The notes beneath the pieces were generated by a model. That model had not been told where the DNA came from, did not search any database, and saw only the letters and a program-made list of their open reading frames with translations. Position numbers and translations under genes: made by a program. Source: Epiperipatus broadwayi (taxonomy: Eukaryota; Onychophora; Udeonychophora; Euonychophora; Peripatidae). Taken from it: DNA of 64,000 bases. The stretch's first letter is position 1, and each line of letters starts with the position of its first letter. Positions 53,518 through 64,000 of this stretch are shown here, in pieces. The stretch is taken from contig JAQFVV010000275.1 of assembly GCA_028023455.1 (NCBI GenBank), positions 432,001 through 496,000 of the forward strand, in the 5' to 3' direction.

Positions 53518-55032
53518 TGTGACAGAATGGGTTTGAACCCAGTCACAAATAATATTATTTAATCGGTAAACATATGTAGACGTAGATATATATAATATTT
53601 AATTTTGTTTATTGCATGGTGGTAGTTACAAATACATAAATGAGGGGGGAGGGACTCTGTCATTTTGAAATCATATATGTGCATGTAACAAATGTGTGTA
53701 TGAATGGATTAAGTAGTGAAAAGAGAGAAATGAGATTGTTTGTTTCACGTTTAAAAAACTAGAGGTTTCCAGCAGAATGAGATTCCATTTTCTGTTATAT
53801 ACAATAGAAGCTATGACACAAGTTTTCACATGTCTAACAGATCCGGTTAGTCCACATTGAAAATTGGAAGTGAGATAAAAAAGAAGCTTCTAGAACAAAT
53901 GGAGGGGGGCTATAAAAGCGAGCCACCCAGAGTGCATTGGGTGTTTTTTCCAGCAGAGCTACAACAGTGAACATCTAAAAGGGGTTTTAATATTTAGCTT
54001 ATATAATGGTGACTTCAAAAGGAATGACAGGTAAGAGGAACTCATATCAGATTCAAACCCTTAATCCCAACCTGCTGCAGCTGCCTCAATAAAACCATGA
54101 TGCCTCAACACAACACATAATTCCAGCATGGAATCAGGATGAATCTCATTGGCTAACAGACATGAAGATCTCAAACCTTTGCCTTGAAGTGCCTAATTTA
54201 CCTGTGGAATGGAACTCTTTAATAAATAAATAAATCTGCTTCTTCTACTTCCCGGGAAGAGTCAGGTAAAGAACTTTAATTAATGATTTTTTTTTTTTTT
54301 TTATGAAAAGGAAATTCTTTTGTTTTACTTATTATAATAAGTGGAGGTGATGTATGAACTAATTTAATAAGGTTTCCTTAAAGCCTCGTTCTATTACGGA
54401 CATAATAAGTAATCAGTGTCGGAAGTCACATGATACAAACTTTTTCATAGTATCGACCTTCACTACTTGAGTTGCGTATGAGAGAGCTATTAAAGAAAGA
54501 TGACGTATATGTGCGATTTGAAATGACAGAGTAATAAATGCATTGTTCTATAATATTAATATATTAAAAAAAATATATATAAAAAAAGTAGAGTGTTGAA
54601 TCAGTTATTTATTTATAAATTCATTTATGTATTTATTATTATTATTATTTTTTTATGTTAAAAAAAAAGAAAGAACTCTTAACCCCATTCATGGCTACTC
54701 CCGGCTGTGATGCCACCTGACCATGAGACTGAGTTAGCTGATGGTCAAAACCTCTCTCATGCTACATAAATAGTGTTCTTGTTGGTAAATATCCATTTCG
54801 CGTAATTCCTATATTCGTATAGGATTGGCGCTTGGTGTCTTTTGGATGACCATAAATACGCATTGGGGATGTATTACAGTTGTGAGAATGAATCCATGAG
54901 TTTTGAATAACAATACTTTAGGTCAAAACCACTTAATTAAATAAAAATATGTAGGCGCTTATATTGATACATCGTAGATATATATTCGGTAGCGTACACC
55001 TGTCTAGTGAGAGGTAAAATGGGTTTGTTATA
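53518..55032 (+). mobile_element. Solo LTR D, related to the element A LTR
   Basis: Starts TGTGACAGAATGGG and ends TTTGTTATA, with ATAT on both sides. The 5' tip folds on itself: TGTGAC (53,518) with GTCACA (53,542-53,547) and GGGTTTGAACCC between. Near the 3' end the GATTGGCGCTTGG stretch (54,823) and the preceding CATGAGACTGAGTTAGCTGATGG stretch (54,722) parallel the element A LTR (29,376 and about 29,278). There is a single copy with no internal region. The end is low complexity, so the right boundary is approximate. Confidence 0.65.
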
Positions 55033-57017
55033 ATATATATATATATATATATATCATTATAGGAAGTATTGATTAAAAAATATGAAAATGGTTAAAATGT
55101 ATTATATATAAAGAGGTTATAATTATATATAGAAAGATAGATATAGTTCTGAATAAGATTGCTGGCACAGTTGAAACTATCAATAGTGGGTTGTAATTAT
55201 ATTAAGCATTGTAAAAGTAATAAAAAAAGTAAATGACAATATTATAGAATTATAATATATTTTTTGTGTATAATGTTTTAATATAATAATTCTGTAATAT
55301 AATTATTTTTTGTTAGCATTGTTATAGAAAATAGTAATGCAATATACCAAGGACAAATATTGATATTTTTTTTATCTGATTTTTTTTTATATAGAGGAAA
55401 GATTGAGTACAAAATATGAATGTTGAAATATATGTGAGTGAATGAGATTTTTATATTAATTTAAACTTTTTAAATTTAACAATTTATAAATGTGTGCAAG
55501 ATATAAGTTTAAGTATTTGACTTATTGAGGAAGAATAAAATAATTTCTTCCAGATTCTAATTACTATTAAAAATAATATTATTTTTTTAAAAATTCAAAT
55601 AATGTAATGTCAACTATGAAATCATTTTTATCAATAGCATTTAGTTTGTTCTTTTAAAATCAATTGAAGTGCTTGATCTGTGTTTTGTATCTGAAAGTAA
55701 ATTATGAATGGTGTATATTTTTTATTGTGTGCTTGTGGTGTACATGTGCTTTCTGAATATTATGATCCAACCATTTAGTTTATATCCAAATTGTATCTCA
55801 GTTATAATGTTAGCTAATATTTCTTATTTAGTGAGAGCATCAAGGATTAATTTTGTTGTTTGGTATCTGGCATGTTTTGCAAGTGAAATTTGATGGTATT
55901 CTATTACTAAGATTTTTATTTAAACATTCACAGTATTAAATGTTTTTGATTCCATTTCTTAAGGAAAGATGATTTGATCAATTTATTATGGAAAGAATTG
56001 AGTTTGTAGTTAAAAATAAAATGTGGGAATGCTAATTTTTTTAAGGAGAATATGTTTGTTCTAATCAGGAGGAGTTTGCATTATATCCTCGCAATCAATA
56101 ACTAAAGAAACATTTTCTTTTATCTCTTAATATTATTTATCACATCACTGATAATTATATTATTATTTATTGTTCCCAATGAAGTTGTAAAATGTATCAT
56201 GACATTATGAATTATATAATTATTTATAGGCTATAAACATAATTTGACCATATGACTAAGATTATTAACCTTAGTATTTAGATCAGGAATATTAATTGCA
56301 TAGGATTAATGCCTTGTCAGATATTCAGAAGTGTGTACATAGTTCCATGGTCATTATGGTCAGATATAGTTTCTTTAGAGGCAGACCATAATACAGTTGA
56401 TAGCAAAAAAATACCTTCATTTGAGCTTCAATAAAATGAAGATTGATCCATGTAAAGCAAATCAATTCTGTTATAGTATATATAAAGTTGTAATTGATTA
56501 TTTGTTATTCTGTTTTCAGAACAAGTTATATTTACCTGTTTAATAAAACTTCTTTGAATTTAGTCATGTTGCAATCTTTAGTGTCTATATAAACTTATTA
56601 GACCATGTTGATTCCTAATGATATTGATTTTAAGTGTTGACTGGTTTAATGAAATATGTTTTGTCTATTTTTTTATATGTACAATGAAGTGATATATGTT
56701 GTATCAATATATGTTATTCAAACAAATAAAAACATGTAAATAAATAAAAACATTAAAACTCATAAAGTTATTGAATTTTACAATTGCTCTGAGTGCTATT
56801 CATGATTACATTTATTAATAACATTTTTTTTTTTTTTGCGTTTGAAAATGAACACATTTTTTTTGGTTTGATATAATATAATATTTTGTGTAACAAAATG
56901 TTTTCTAAGCATAAAGGTAAAAGTTTTACAAAATTTAATAAAATTTGTAAAGTATTATTCTTGAACAACAAGGCAAAAATTATTGATTAATTAGTAATGG
57001 CAGAAAAAAACCTTATA
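55033..57017. other. 2 kb without a recognised feature
   Basis: A (TA)n run at 55,035-55,054, then A+T-rich sequence with no open frame of significance and no repeat shared with the rest of the window. Confidence 0.5.
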
Positions 57018-57034
57018 AACTTTTCATATCATCA

Positions 57035-57268
57035 TCAACCATTATCAATCCACTGCAGGATGAAGGTCTCTCCAAGTTTAATCCATCTTCTCCGATCTTT
57101 AGCTTCTCTTCTCCACAACACCCCTGCACATTTTCTTATTTCATCCATCCATCTCACATGTGGTCTCTTTCTGGGTCTTTTACAATCTCTTGGAATCCAG
57201 TTTAAAATTTCAATTGTCCATCTATTATCATCTCTTCTAGCAATATGTCCAGCCCAACTCCATTTCAA
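57035..57268 (-). pseudogene. RTE C-terminal region, out of frame by one base
   Basis: Encodes KWSWAGHIARRDDNRW...RPRKRPHVRWMDEIRKCAG and ends LQWIDNG just before the tail, the usual conserved C-terminal end of RTE proteins. It is separated from the RT frame by a one-base deletion in an A-run (plus-strand T-run at 57,271-57,273). Confidence 0.9.
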
Positions 57269-58456
57269 TCTTTAATTTTTTCAATAAGGTCAGTAACACC
57301 TGTTTGTTGTCTTACCCATACATTGCATTTTCGATCTCTTCTTATTACTCCCAACATACATCTCTTCATACTCCTTTGAGTGGTCTGAAGTCTCTGTATT
57401 GCTCTTCTATTAAGTGTCCAAGTCTCAGATCCATAAGTAAGAACTGGTAAAACACATTTGTTAAAAACCATCCTTTTCAAACACATAGGCATATTTCCTT
57501 TTAGTATCAAGTTATTTCTACCAAAAGCACTCCAACCAAGTTTAATTCTATGGTTAATTTCCTCCATTATGTTTCCATCTGTATTAATAATCTGACCAAG
57601 GTATTTGTAATGGTTAACTTCTTCTAATTCTTCATAATCAATCTTTATTTTCATATTTTGAGCAAATCGATTAAACATTACTTTAGTCTTTTTAACATTT
57701 ATCTTTAGTCCTACTTTTCTACTTTCATCTGCTAACTCCTGCAACATTTCCTGCAGCTCTGAAGCATTATTTTTAAAAACAACTACATCATCTGCAAAAT
57801 CTAAATGACTTAAATACTCTCCATTTACTTTCACTCCTTTAGTTTCCCATTTCAATCCACAAAATACTTCTTGCAGCACTGCTGTAAAGAGTTTTGGAGA
57901 TATGGAGTCACCTTGTCTTACACCTTTCTCAATATTGATTTTTCCAGTATCATTATGTAATCTAATTGTTGCTGTTGCATTTTTATAAATATTCTTTAAA
58001 ATATGACAATATCCTGGATCTATACCTTGATGATCCAATGCTTTAATCACTGAAGAAATGTGTATAGAATCGAATGCCTTTTCATAATCTACAAATCCAA
58101 AACATAATGACAACTCATATTCGTTTGTCCTTTCTATGACTTCTCTCAATACCTGGATATGATCTATTGTACTAAAACCACTTTTAAATCCAGCTTGTTC
58201 TCTTGGTTGGTGGAAATCCAAAGTTCTCTGCAGACGAGTTGTAATTATCTTGGTAAAAATTTTATATAAAACTGATAAAAGGCTGATAGGTCTGTAATTT
58301 CTAATATCTTCTTTATCACCTTTTTTTAAATATTAATATTATTACTGCATTCTTCCAATCTTCCGGTACATCTTTATCATTTAGACATTTGGTATATAAC
58401 TTTGCTAAAATTGTTTCTATTTCTTCACCTGCTTCTTTTAATATATCAATTATAAT
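57265..58456 (-). pseudogene. RTE reverse transcriptase
   Basis: Continues the protein after the stop. The frame shifts within a T7 run on the plus strand (58,321-58,327), where one extra base puts it out of frame until about 58,300. From 58,221 to 57,265 it is open for 318 codons with RT motifs: EQAGFKSG, FVDYEKAFDSI, GVRQGDSISP, FADD (the catalytic pair), GLKINVKKTK and YLGQII, followed by the YGSETWTLNRR thumb-like region. Motif spacing is normal. The reverse transcriptase would copy the LINE RNA at the nicked target. Confidence 0.92.
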
Positions 58457-59992
58457 TCAATCATTTCCTGGAGCCTTTCCTTTCTTCATACACTTAATTG
58501 CATGTCTCACTTCTTCATTTAAAATTCTGGGCAATTCGGAAGATGTAACAGATATAGGAGGTACTTGTTCTTTATTACTATATAATTCTTGATAAAAATC
58601 TTCTACCAATTTCATGATGTCGTCTCTCTTTTTAGTAATAATTCCATCTTTTTTTCTTATTGCAGATATAAATTTCCTACCAATACCAAAATGTTGTTTA
58701 ACATTTTTGAGACTTTTATTTTCTTCTACAGCTTTCCTTGCTATTTCACAGTTATACTTTCTTATATCATTTTCAACTCTTTTCCGTACCATTTTACAAA
58801 ATTCGAGATATTCAATTTTTTTTAATACATCATTTTTGTATATCTTCATATTCTTTCTTTTCTTCATAAATTCTCTAGTCTCAGTAGAAATTTTATTAGT
58901 CAATTGCTGCTTTTTTCTACCAGCTATGTTTGTTGCAGTTTTTAAAAGTGTATCAGTTATTTTCATATTAATTTCATTCAAATCTGAATCATGTTCAAAA
59001 TCTCCTAACACTTGAAACCTATTTGTAAGTTCTAATTTAAATTCATTAGAATGTTTCTGAAGATTAGGAATATCAACTGTAAATATTGTTTTTCTTAATA
59101 ATTGTTGTCTCTCTAGTTTAACATTAACACGTAACTTACACCTTACTAATCGATGATCACTTCCTGTGTTAAATTTATTAAGAACATTACAATCTTGAAA
59201 TATGTATTTTCTGTTAGTCAAAATATAATCCAATTCTGCTGTACCTTCATTTGGATGCTTCCATGTCCATTTCCTTTTAATATTTTTCTCAAAAAATGAA
59301 TTCATAATATAAAGTTTTTCTTTTTCTGCAATCTCCACAAGTCTATGTCCTCTCTCATTTCTATTACCATAACCAAAATTACCTACAGCAATTTCATCTT
59401 TCATTTGTCTACCAATTCTAGCATTAAAGTCTCCCATAACAATTTTAAAATGTTGTTCACTCTGATCAAAAGCCTTTTGTACATCCATATAAAAATCTTC
59501 TACTACTTCATCACTATGAGAACTTGTTGGGGCATAAACCTGAATTATCTGCATTTGGTATCTGCTATTAAGTTGTATAACTAATCTTGCTACTCTGTCC
59601 GATACACCATCAATCTCCACAATATTGTTCTTCCACTTTTTATTTATAATGAATCGTACTCCACTTGTATTTACAATATGTGTGCCTTTATAATAGAGTA
59701 TATGTCCACTTTTTAAATCAATTGTTTGTTCTCCTTTTCTTCTAACTTCACAAAGTCCAATAATGTCCCATTTAATATAAGACAGTTCTTCTTCTAATTC
59801 TTGCAATCTTCCTTCACTTGAAAGTGATCTGCAGTTGTAAGTACCTAAATAAAAAGTCATCATCAAATGGCAGCCTGGGTCCGCAATCAGGGGATTCTTA
59901 GCACCCTCCGCCTTCGGCCACCAATCGCTGCCTTGGTTGGTGACTTTACAGCCTCCTGGGAATAAGGGCCGTGCTTTATTTTTGTCTGTCAT
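58457..59992 (-). pseudogene. RTE endonuclease and linker, 511 codons to an in-frame stop
   Basis: Starts at ATG 59,992. AP-endonuclease-like domain, residues about 45-290: TYNCRSL (Asn 53), GLCEVRR (Glu 82), VYAPTS (Tyr 153), MGDFNARIG (Asp 188, Asn 190), LDYILTN (255-260) and GSDHRLV (Asp 279, His 280). All the expected metal and catalytic positions are present. This domain nicks target DNA to prime reverse transcription. A charged linker follows (to about 500) leading into the RT start KCMKKGKAPGND. The frame ends at a TGA (58,459-58,457) where copy 1 has GGA, so a single base change truncates the protein. Confidence 0.92.
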
Positions 59993-60318
59993 AATTGTAT
60001 ATATGTATTGGAAAAATATTTATCATTTACACAAACATTCATTCTGCCTTATCAGGCACTGAGAAGAAAGACCATGGTGTTTCTTGATATTAAACTCAGA
60101 GGTAAAAAGCCAATAAACTCACCACGCTGGCTAATGCATGTTGGTGAGCAGCCCATCCATGTTCGTATACTATATGAATAATTACATAGTAATAACAGCT
60201 GCAACGACAAGAACGTATGGAGTGGACATTAGGAATTTGCCCTGCTCGGTTCCTTTAAGGCCTCCAAGAGGAATCAAAGGGTCTCATTTCAGTTAATAGC
60301 AAACTCCTTTCTGCAGCC
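59993..60318 (-). promoter_or_regulatory. 5' UTR and presumed internal promoter of RTE copy 2
   Basis: 326 bp between the target duplication and the ATG, noticeably less A+T-rich than the surroundings. In most LINEs an internal promoter lies here; I see no specific core element that I can name. Confidence 0.5.
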
Positions 60319-60499
60319 AACTTTTCATATATTACACCAAAAAGAGTTTAAATAAAAATCTAAAATAGGTAATGGCAAATAGGGGTGACTGTATAGATCT
60401 GAAGTTGATATGAACTTAAAATCTTAAACCAAACTGTATTCTGCTGATAACAAAATTACTATTTTATTTTCTTGTTGAAAAAAAACTTATTGAAGAAAA

Positions 60500-60917
60500 T
60501 ATTAAAGATTTTAAGACTTCTCATTCGATAATTTAATATACAAAATTAACAAAGTGTATGCCACACTTGAATGAGAAGCTATAAAGATACACAGAAATTA
60601 TTACACGCTAAGCGCTTTCGAGGCCTTTTGCCTCATATTCATAGCGGTACTGTGAACTGCAGAATGAAAAAATAGTGCTATAAAGATACGCAGAAATTAT
60701 TACACGCTAAGCGCTTTCGAGGCCTTTTGCCTCATATTCATAGCGGTACTGTGAGCTGCAGAATGAAAAAAATAGGGCCTATTTTTTCGTTCTGCAGCTC
60801 ACAGTACCGCTATGAATATGAGGCAAAAGGCCTCGAAAGCGCTTAGTGTGTAATAATTTCTGTGTATCTTTATAGCTTCTCATTCAAGTGTGGCATATGC
60901 TTTGTTAATTTTGTATA
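60500..60917. mobile_element. Palindromic element with 99-bp tandem units and a ribozyme-like fold
   Basis: Flanked by the 13-bp direct repeat TTATTGAAGAAAA (60,487-60,499 and 60,918-60,930). Inverted arms run from 60,535 to 60,919 around a centre near 60,777. The left arm has two direct 99-bp units (starts 60,578 and 60,677) and the right arm has one inverted unit (about 60,778-60,876). Each unit, read on the right-arm strand, has CGCTA, then TGAATAT, a GAGGC-AAAAG-GCCTC hairpin, GAAA, and TAGCG (TAGTG in the right arm). This arrangement resembles the hammerhead ribozyme motifs of Penelope-like elements and retrozymes, but the canonical CTGATGA box is not present. No coding capacity. Confidence 0.7.
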
Positions 60918-60930
60918 TTATTGAAGAAAA

Positions 60931-62835
60931 ATAATATTTCCCAAACATATTGAATTGTGTCAAATGTTTGGCATTTTGTTATTCATTTTATTTTGAAAAT
61001 AAAAATACGGTATAGTAAGTTTGTTTTTATTTTTATTATTTGATGGAATGCGAATGAGTAAACATGCACACAGTGAATGTATATGTATTTATTATTAATA
61101 AGTATGTTATTTTTTAAAATTTTGTTTATTCTCTAATTTTAATTTATACAAATCTACTATACATAATGTACTGTAAGTTTTAGTACAAGTTGCCAAAATG
61201 AAAGTAATATTTTTCTCTTTAAATATTTGATTGTATTTCCTTTTTTGATAATGTAAGTTATATATTTTCTTTTTTTAAGTTAAAGAGATTAAAAAAAGAT
61301 ATAAAGAGAATAACAAAAAGTTATTTTGATTTTTGCTAAGATAAGAAAACAAATTTTTGTCACAAAGCAATTAGCAGTACATAAAGTTAAAATCACAGCA
61401 TTCCTTCCGTAATTCAAGATTATGACCAAAGAGGAAAAAGAATAACTTTGAGGATAAAATTACTTTAAATTTTATCAAAGTCAACAGGATGTGCATGGCA
61501 GACTGAAAATCAGGAGGTCTATAAAAATCAAACACTTTTTGTGCATAAAGGGTCTTAAAATCTTTGTTTTTGTTTGCCTGGTGTTATATGTAATCCGAAA
61601 TAGTCAATTGATGTAAATTATATTTCTCTGTGAGGTCATATAAAATGCACCAAGCTAATCTTCCCAATGGACTGAATCATTGTAATATGTGTGAATAGAG
61701 AATTCATTTACCAATGCTTTCTTGCTGAAGTCATAATCATGCTGTAAGTGAAGCCATCATCTACCTGAAACTTTAAACCCCAGACTACCTACTAGCTGTA
61801 AAAAGAGTATACAGTGGATCCCTCTCATGCATAGCAAATTACCCAGTACTATATGTGAACAATTAAACTTCTAAACATCACAAGATGGCACTACTATATG
61901 GAGAGTGTTGTTTTGAATTGAATTGTTTAATAACAATTAAACTTACTGGTAAGAAATGTTGTTGCATAAATTAGAAGTCATCACTTTCTTGAGCTATAAT
62001 GATACCAATGCTGTGTTGGATTGGACTACTAAAAATCTAAATCTTAAGAGCAGTAATTTTTAATAATCATTTAATTTTGATTTTATATTTTTATTCTCTT
62101 AGTAACCTTATAATATTTTTAATTATGAATTAATAAACCTGAATATAACTTATATTGTCTTCTATTTGTTAATTATTAATAGGATAAAATTATTTAAATT
62201 CAACCATTATTACTTTACCAAATAAATTGTTGATGCTGTATTAGAAAATATAATCCTCTGGGTGTAGAAATAATTTTATAATAGGAAGTAATAAGATAGG
62301 GGGATAAGGCAATGAATTCTTGTATAGAATTCTGGTGCCTTTCAAATAAATGACAAGCTGGTTCTCTCCTCTCTATTATTCCACTTTAGTTACATTAAGT
62401 GGGGCTATAAGATCAGGAAAAATAATTGCATTCAATAAAATTACCTGATATGTTCTAATGAGGAAATCAACAAATCAAACATAATTTGGTCACTGAATAC
62501 AAAGCAAATAAATCATATAAAACCCTAATATATACCACTGGATGGTACCATGTCATCTAATGTGGAGCATATGAGCCATAATAGTGACCCAGACCATGAT
62601 ATAAAAGTAAAATTATAAAAGAAAAATTTTTAAATACAAATGTTTCAAAAAAAAATTTCATATATATAGGTGGGGAAAAAAGAGTAGGCAAACTGATGGG
62701 AAAAAGTGACAACAGGGGGAATGATGTTGGCAAATGTGTTAGTGAAATATAAATAATAAAACAAAAACTAAGCAAGATATACGAATTAGAAAGATATAAA
62801 AATTAAGACAAAATAGAATTGTATGAAATTGAGAA
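60931..62835. other. 1.9 kb without a recognised gene
   Basis: A+T-rich, stop-rich. A short match to the hairpin family (catcacaagatggcacta then atggagagt, about 61,875-61,905) indicates a decayed fragment. Otherwise nothing is identified. Confidence 0.5.
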
Positions 62836-63930
62836 GTGGTTAAAATACTCAAACCATGGAAAAAGGCAAAAAAAAAAAAAAAAATTGAAAGAGGGCATGG
62901 AACTCTTAATAAAAAAATATTATATGAATTAATAACTGAATTGAAAGAAGATATAAAGAAAGAAATAAGAGAGTTCAAGGAAGAAATAAAAAAAGAAATG
63001 GTGAAGATAATTAGAGAAGTGAAAGAAGAGATAAGGGTAGAGATTTAAGAAATGAAAAAAGAGCTAATAAAGGTAGTAGATGAGAAAATAGTGAAAGAAA
63101 TACAGAGCACAGAATTGATATAATTAGGATTTGATAAGTAAAGAAGTCGGGAAATAAAACTTTTAGAAAATAGAGAAAACATGCAGAATGCAGTAAATCC
63201 TTTTTTGAAAGTAAAAATTTTCTATGGGAAGGATGGAGAATCACTGATGGAACATCTAAGTAGCCTTGAGATATACTTTGCAATAAATCTGATGTCAGAA
63301 GATGTGAAATTTACAGTAGCAATTAGTCATTTACAAGGGATAGCACAAGCTTGGTAGGAGACTTTGTTTAAGAAACAAGATAACTTCATTTACTATGGGC
63401 AAACATTAATCAAGAGTTATTGGAATGAGGACTACCATGAGAGGATTAAGAATAATGTGGTACAAAAGAAATGTAGAATGGAAGAGTGTTACCTGCCATT
63501 TTTTGGAAACAAGTAGCACAACTATGAGCACTGACAGAGTGCAGGTTGACAAAGAAATAGATTATAAAAATTACATGGCAAAATTTTCCTAATCCAGTAG
63601 GGCATCTGTTGATAAGTACTGAAATGGTGCATGGATGGCAGAATTACTTAACACTTTTGAGAGTAATAAGGTTGAAGAGGAAGAGTCAAGTCCTAAATAT
63701 GTTAACAAAGTACTGAACCAGAAGGGTCAACTATAACTGAATACTATGGTGTTTACCGATATTTCTGAAAATCAAAGAAATGATAAGGGATCGCCAGATA
63801 AAAATAAAGAGGAGGGAATTTGTGCAAGATCTCCATCCCCAGGGAAAAGTTTAGAACAAGCTAAATATAAGGGGAGAGATTTTGATGTAGAGTGGAGAGA
63901 CTGGTGTGAGCTGCATAAAGAAATGGCTTG
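62836..63930 (+). pseudogene. Element H gag-like pseudogene, runs toward the window end
   Basis: The open segment 62,836-63,048 is an almost pure Lys/Glu/Ile coiled coil (LKEDIKKEIREFKEEIKKEM). After stops comes a clear Ty3-type capsid block at about 63,205-63,470: KIFYGKDGESLMEHLSSLEI, then YFAINLMSEDVKFTVAISHL, QGIAQAW-stop-ETLF, and SYWNEDYHERI. This corresponds to the F.G....L...L...YF...sd..K...a...L.G.A..W pattern of Ty3/Gypsy Gag. A Lys-rich region follows (63,746-63,931). The Gag layout is the same as in E, G, A and B but the sequence is distinct. At least two stops; the rest of the element is beyond the window. Confidence 0.65.
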
Positions 63931-64000
63931 ATCACCATCACCTCAACCATATTCAGCATATTCAAAGAGATAGCAATAAACAATAAACTGGATGGACTTA

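Larger units (their letters stand above)
57018..60330 (-). mobile_element. Full-length RTE-clade LINE, copy 2
   Basis: The body 57,030-60,318 (3.29 kb) is flanked by the perfect 12-bp direct repeat AACTTTTCATAT (57,018-57,029 and 60,319-60,330), proving a complete insertion. Read on the minus strand: a 326-bp 5' UTR (60,318-59,993), one long protein region with endonuclease and reverse transcriptase (59,992-57,035), almost no 3' UTR, and a (TGA)n tail at 57,030. This compact single-ORF layout with a simple-repeat tail is typical of RTE. Its coding region is far better preserved than copy 1. Confidence 0.95.

Noticed and set aside
53518-55032. Treating element D as a full retrotransposon
   Set aside because: I found only one LTR-like copy, no primer site, no gag and no polypurine tract; solo LTR is the simplest reading.
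57035-59584. Plus-strand ORFs over the RTE copy (for example 56,997-57,275, 58,614-59,015, 59,345-59,584)
   Set aside because: They are antisense shadows of the minus-strand LINE protein.
60500-60917. Calling the palindromic unit a definite hammerhead ribozyme
   Set aside because: The stems and GAAA fit the layout, but the essential CTGATGA box is not present on the strand read, so it is kept only as a lead.

Overview
This is an extremely A+T-rich, repeat-saturated stretch of eukaryotic DNA, almost certainly from an animal. The evidence is two RTE-clade LINEs with (TGA)n-type tails, several Ty3/Gypsy-like LTR elements with Lys-type primer sites, a tRNA-like SINE, a hAT-like DNA element, fold-back elements and long AAT and AT microsatellites. 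I found no intact host gene, no rRNA or canonical tRNA gene, no CRISPR and no bacterial operon. I cannot name the species.

The dominant structure is nested. An LTR retrotransposon, called G here, runs from 11,037 to 42,519 (about 31.5 kb as it stands). Its 5' LTR is 11,037-20,542 and its 3' LTR is 27,007-27,871 plus 40,881-42,519. Its internal region carries a broken gag (23.7-25.5 kb), a broken protease (25.7-26.0 kb) and a C-terminal integrase remnant (26.1-26.3 kb); the core of pol is gone. The 5' LTR was hit by a 5.4-kb TGTAAC...GTTACA-bounded insert (12,584-17,940, containing about 700 bp of pure AAT repeat) and by a hAT-like element with an 8-bp target duplication (18,534-20,158). The leader was hit by a 2.2-kb solo LTR (21,101-23,318). 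The 3' LTR was hit by a 13-kb complex (27,872-40,880) made of LTR element A and LTR element B, and by a 124-bp hairpin MITE. Because the two LTRs of G carry different insertions, each serves as the empty-site control for the other.

The flanks (about 2.6-11.0 kb and 42.5-50.7 kb) are copies, in both orientations, of another retroelement-like family called E here. It encodes a Lys/Glu/Asn-rich coiled-coil gag-like protein and has long associated noncoding blocks. G sits inside a copy of E, and uninterrupted E copies at about 6.2, 10.5 and 47.3 kb show the pre-insertion sequence.

At the left edge (1-2,644, + strand) is a heavily decayed RTE LINE. At 57,018-60,330 (- strand) is a full-length RTE copy with a 12-bp target duplication and only three visible coding lesions. 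Other items are a solo LTR related to A (53,518-55,032), a palindromic element with 99-bp tandem units and a ribozyme-like fold (60,500-60,917), and a further gag-like pseudogene at 62.8-63.9 kb. The stretches 50.7-53.5, 55.0-57.0 and 60.9-62.8 kb hold nothing I can identify.
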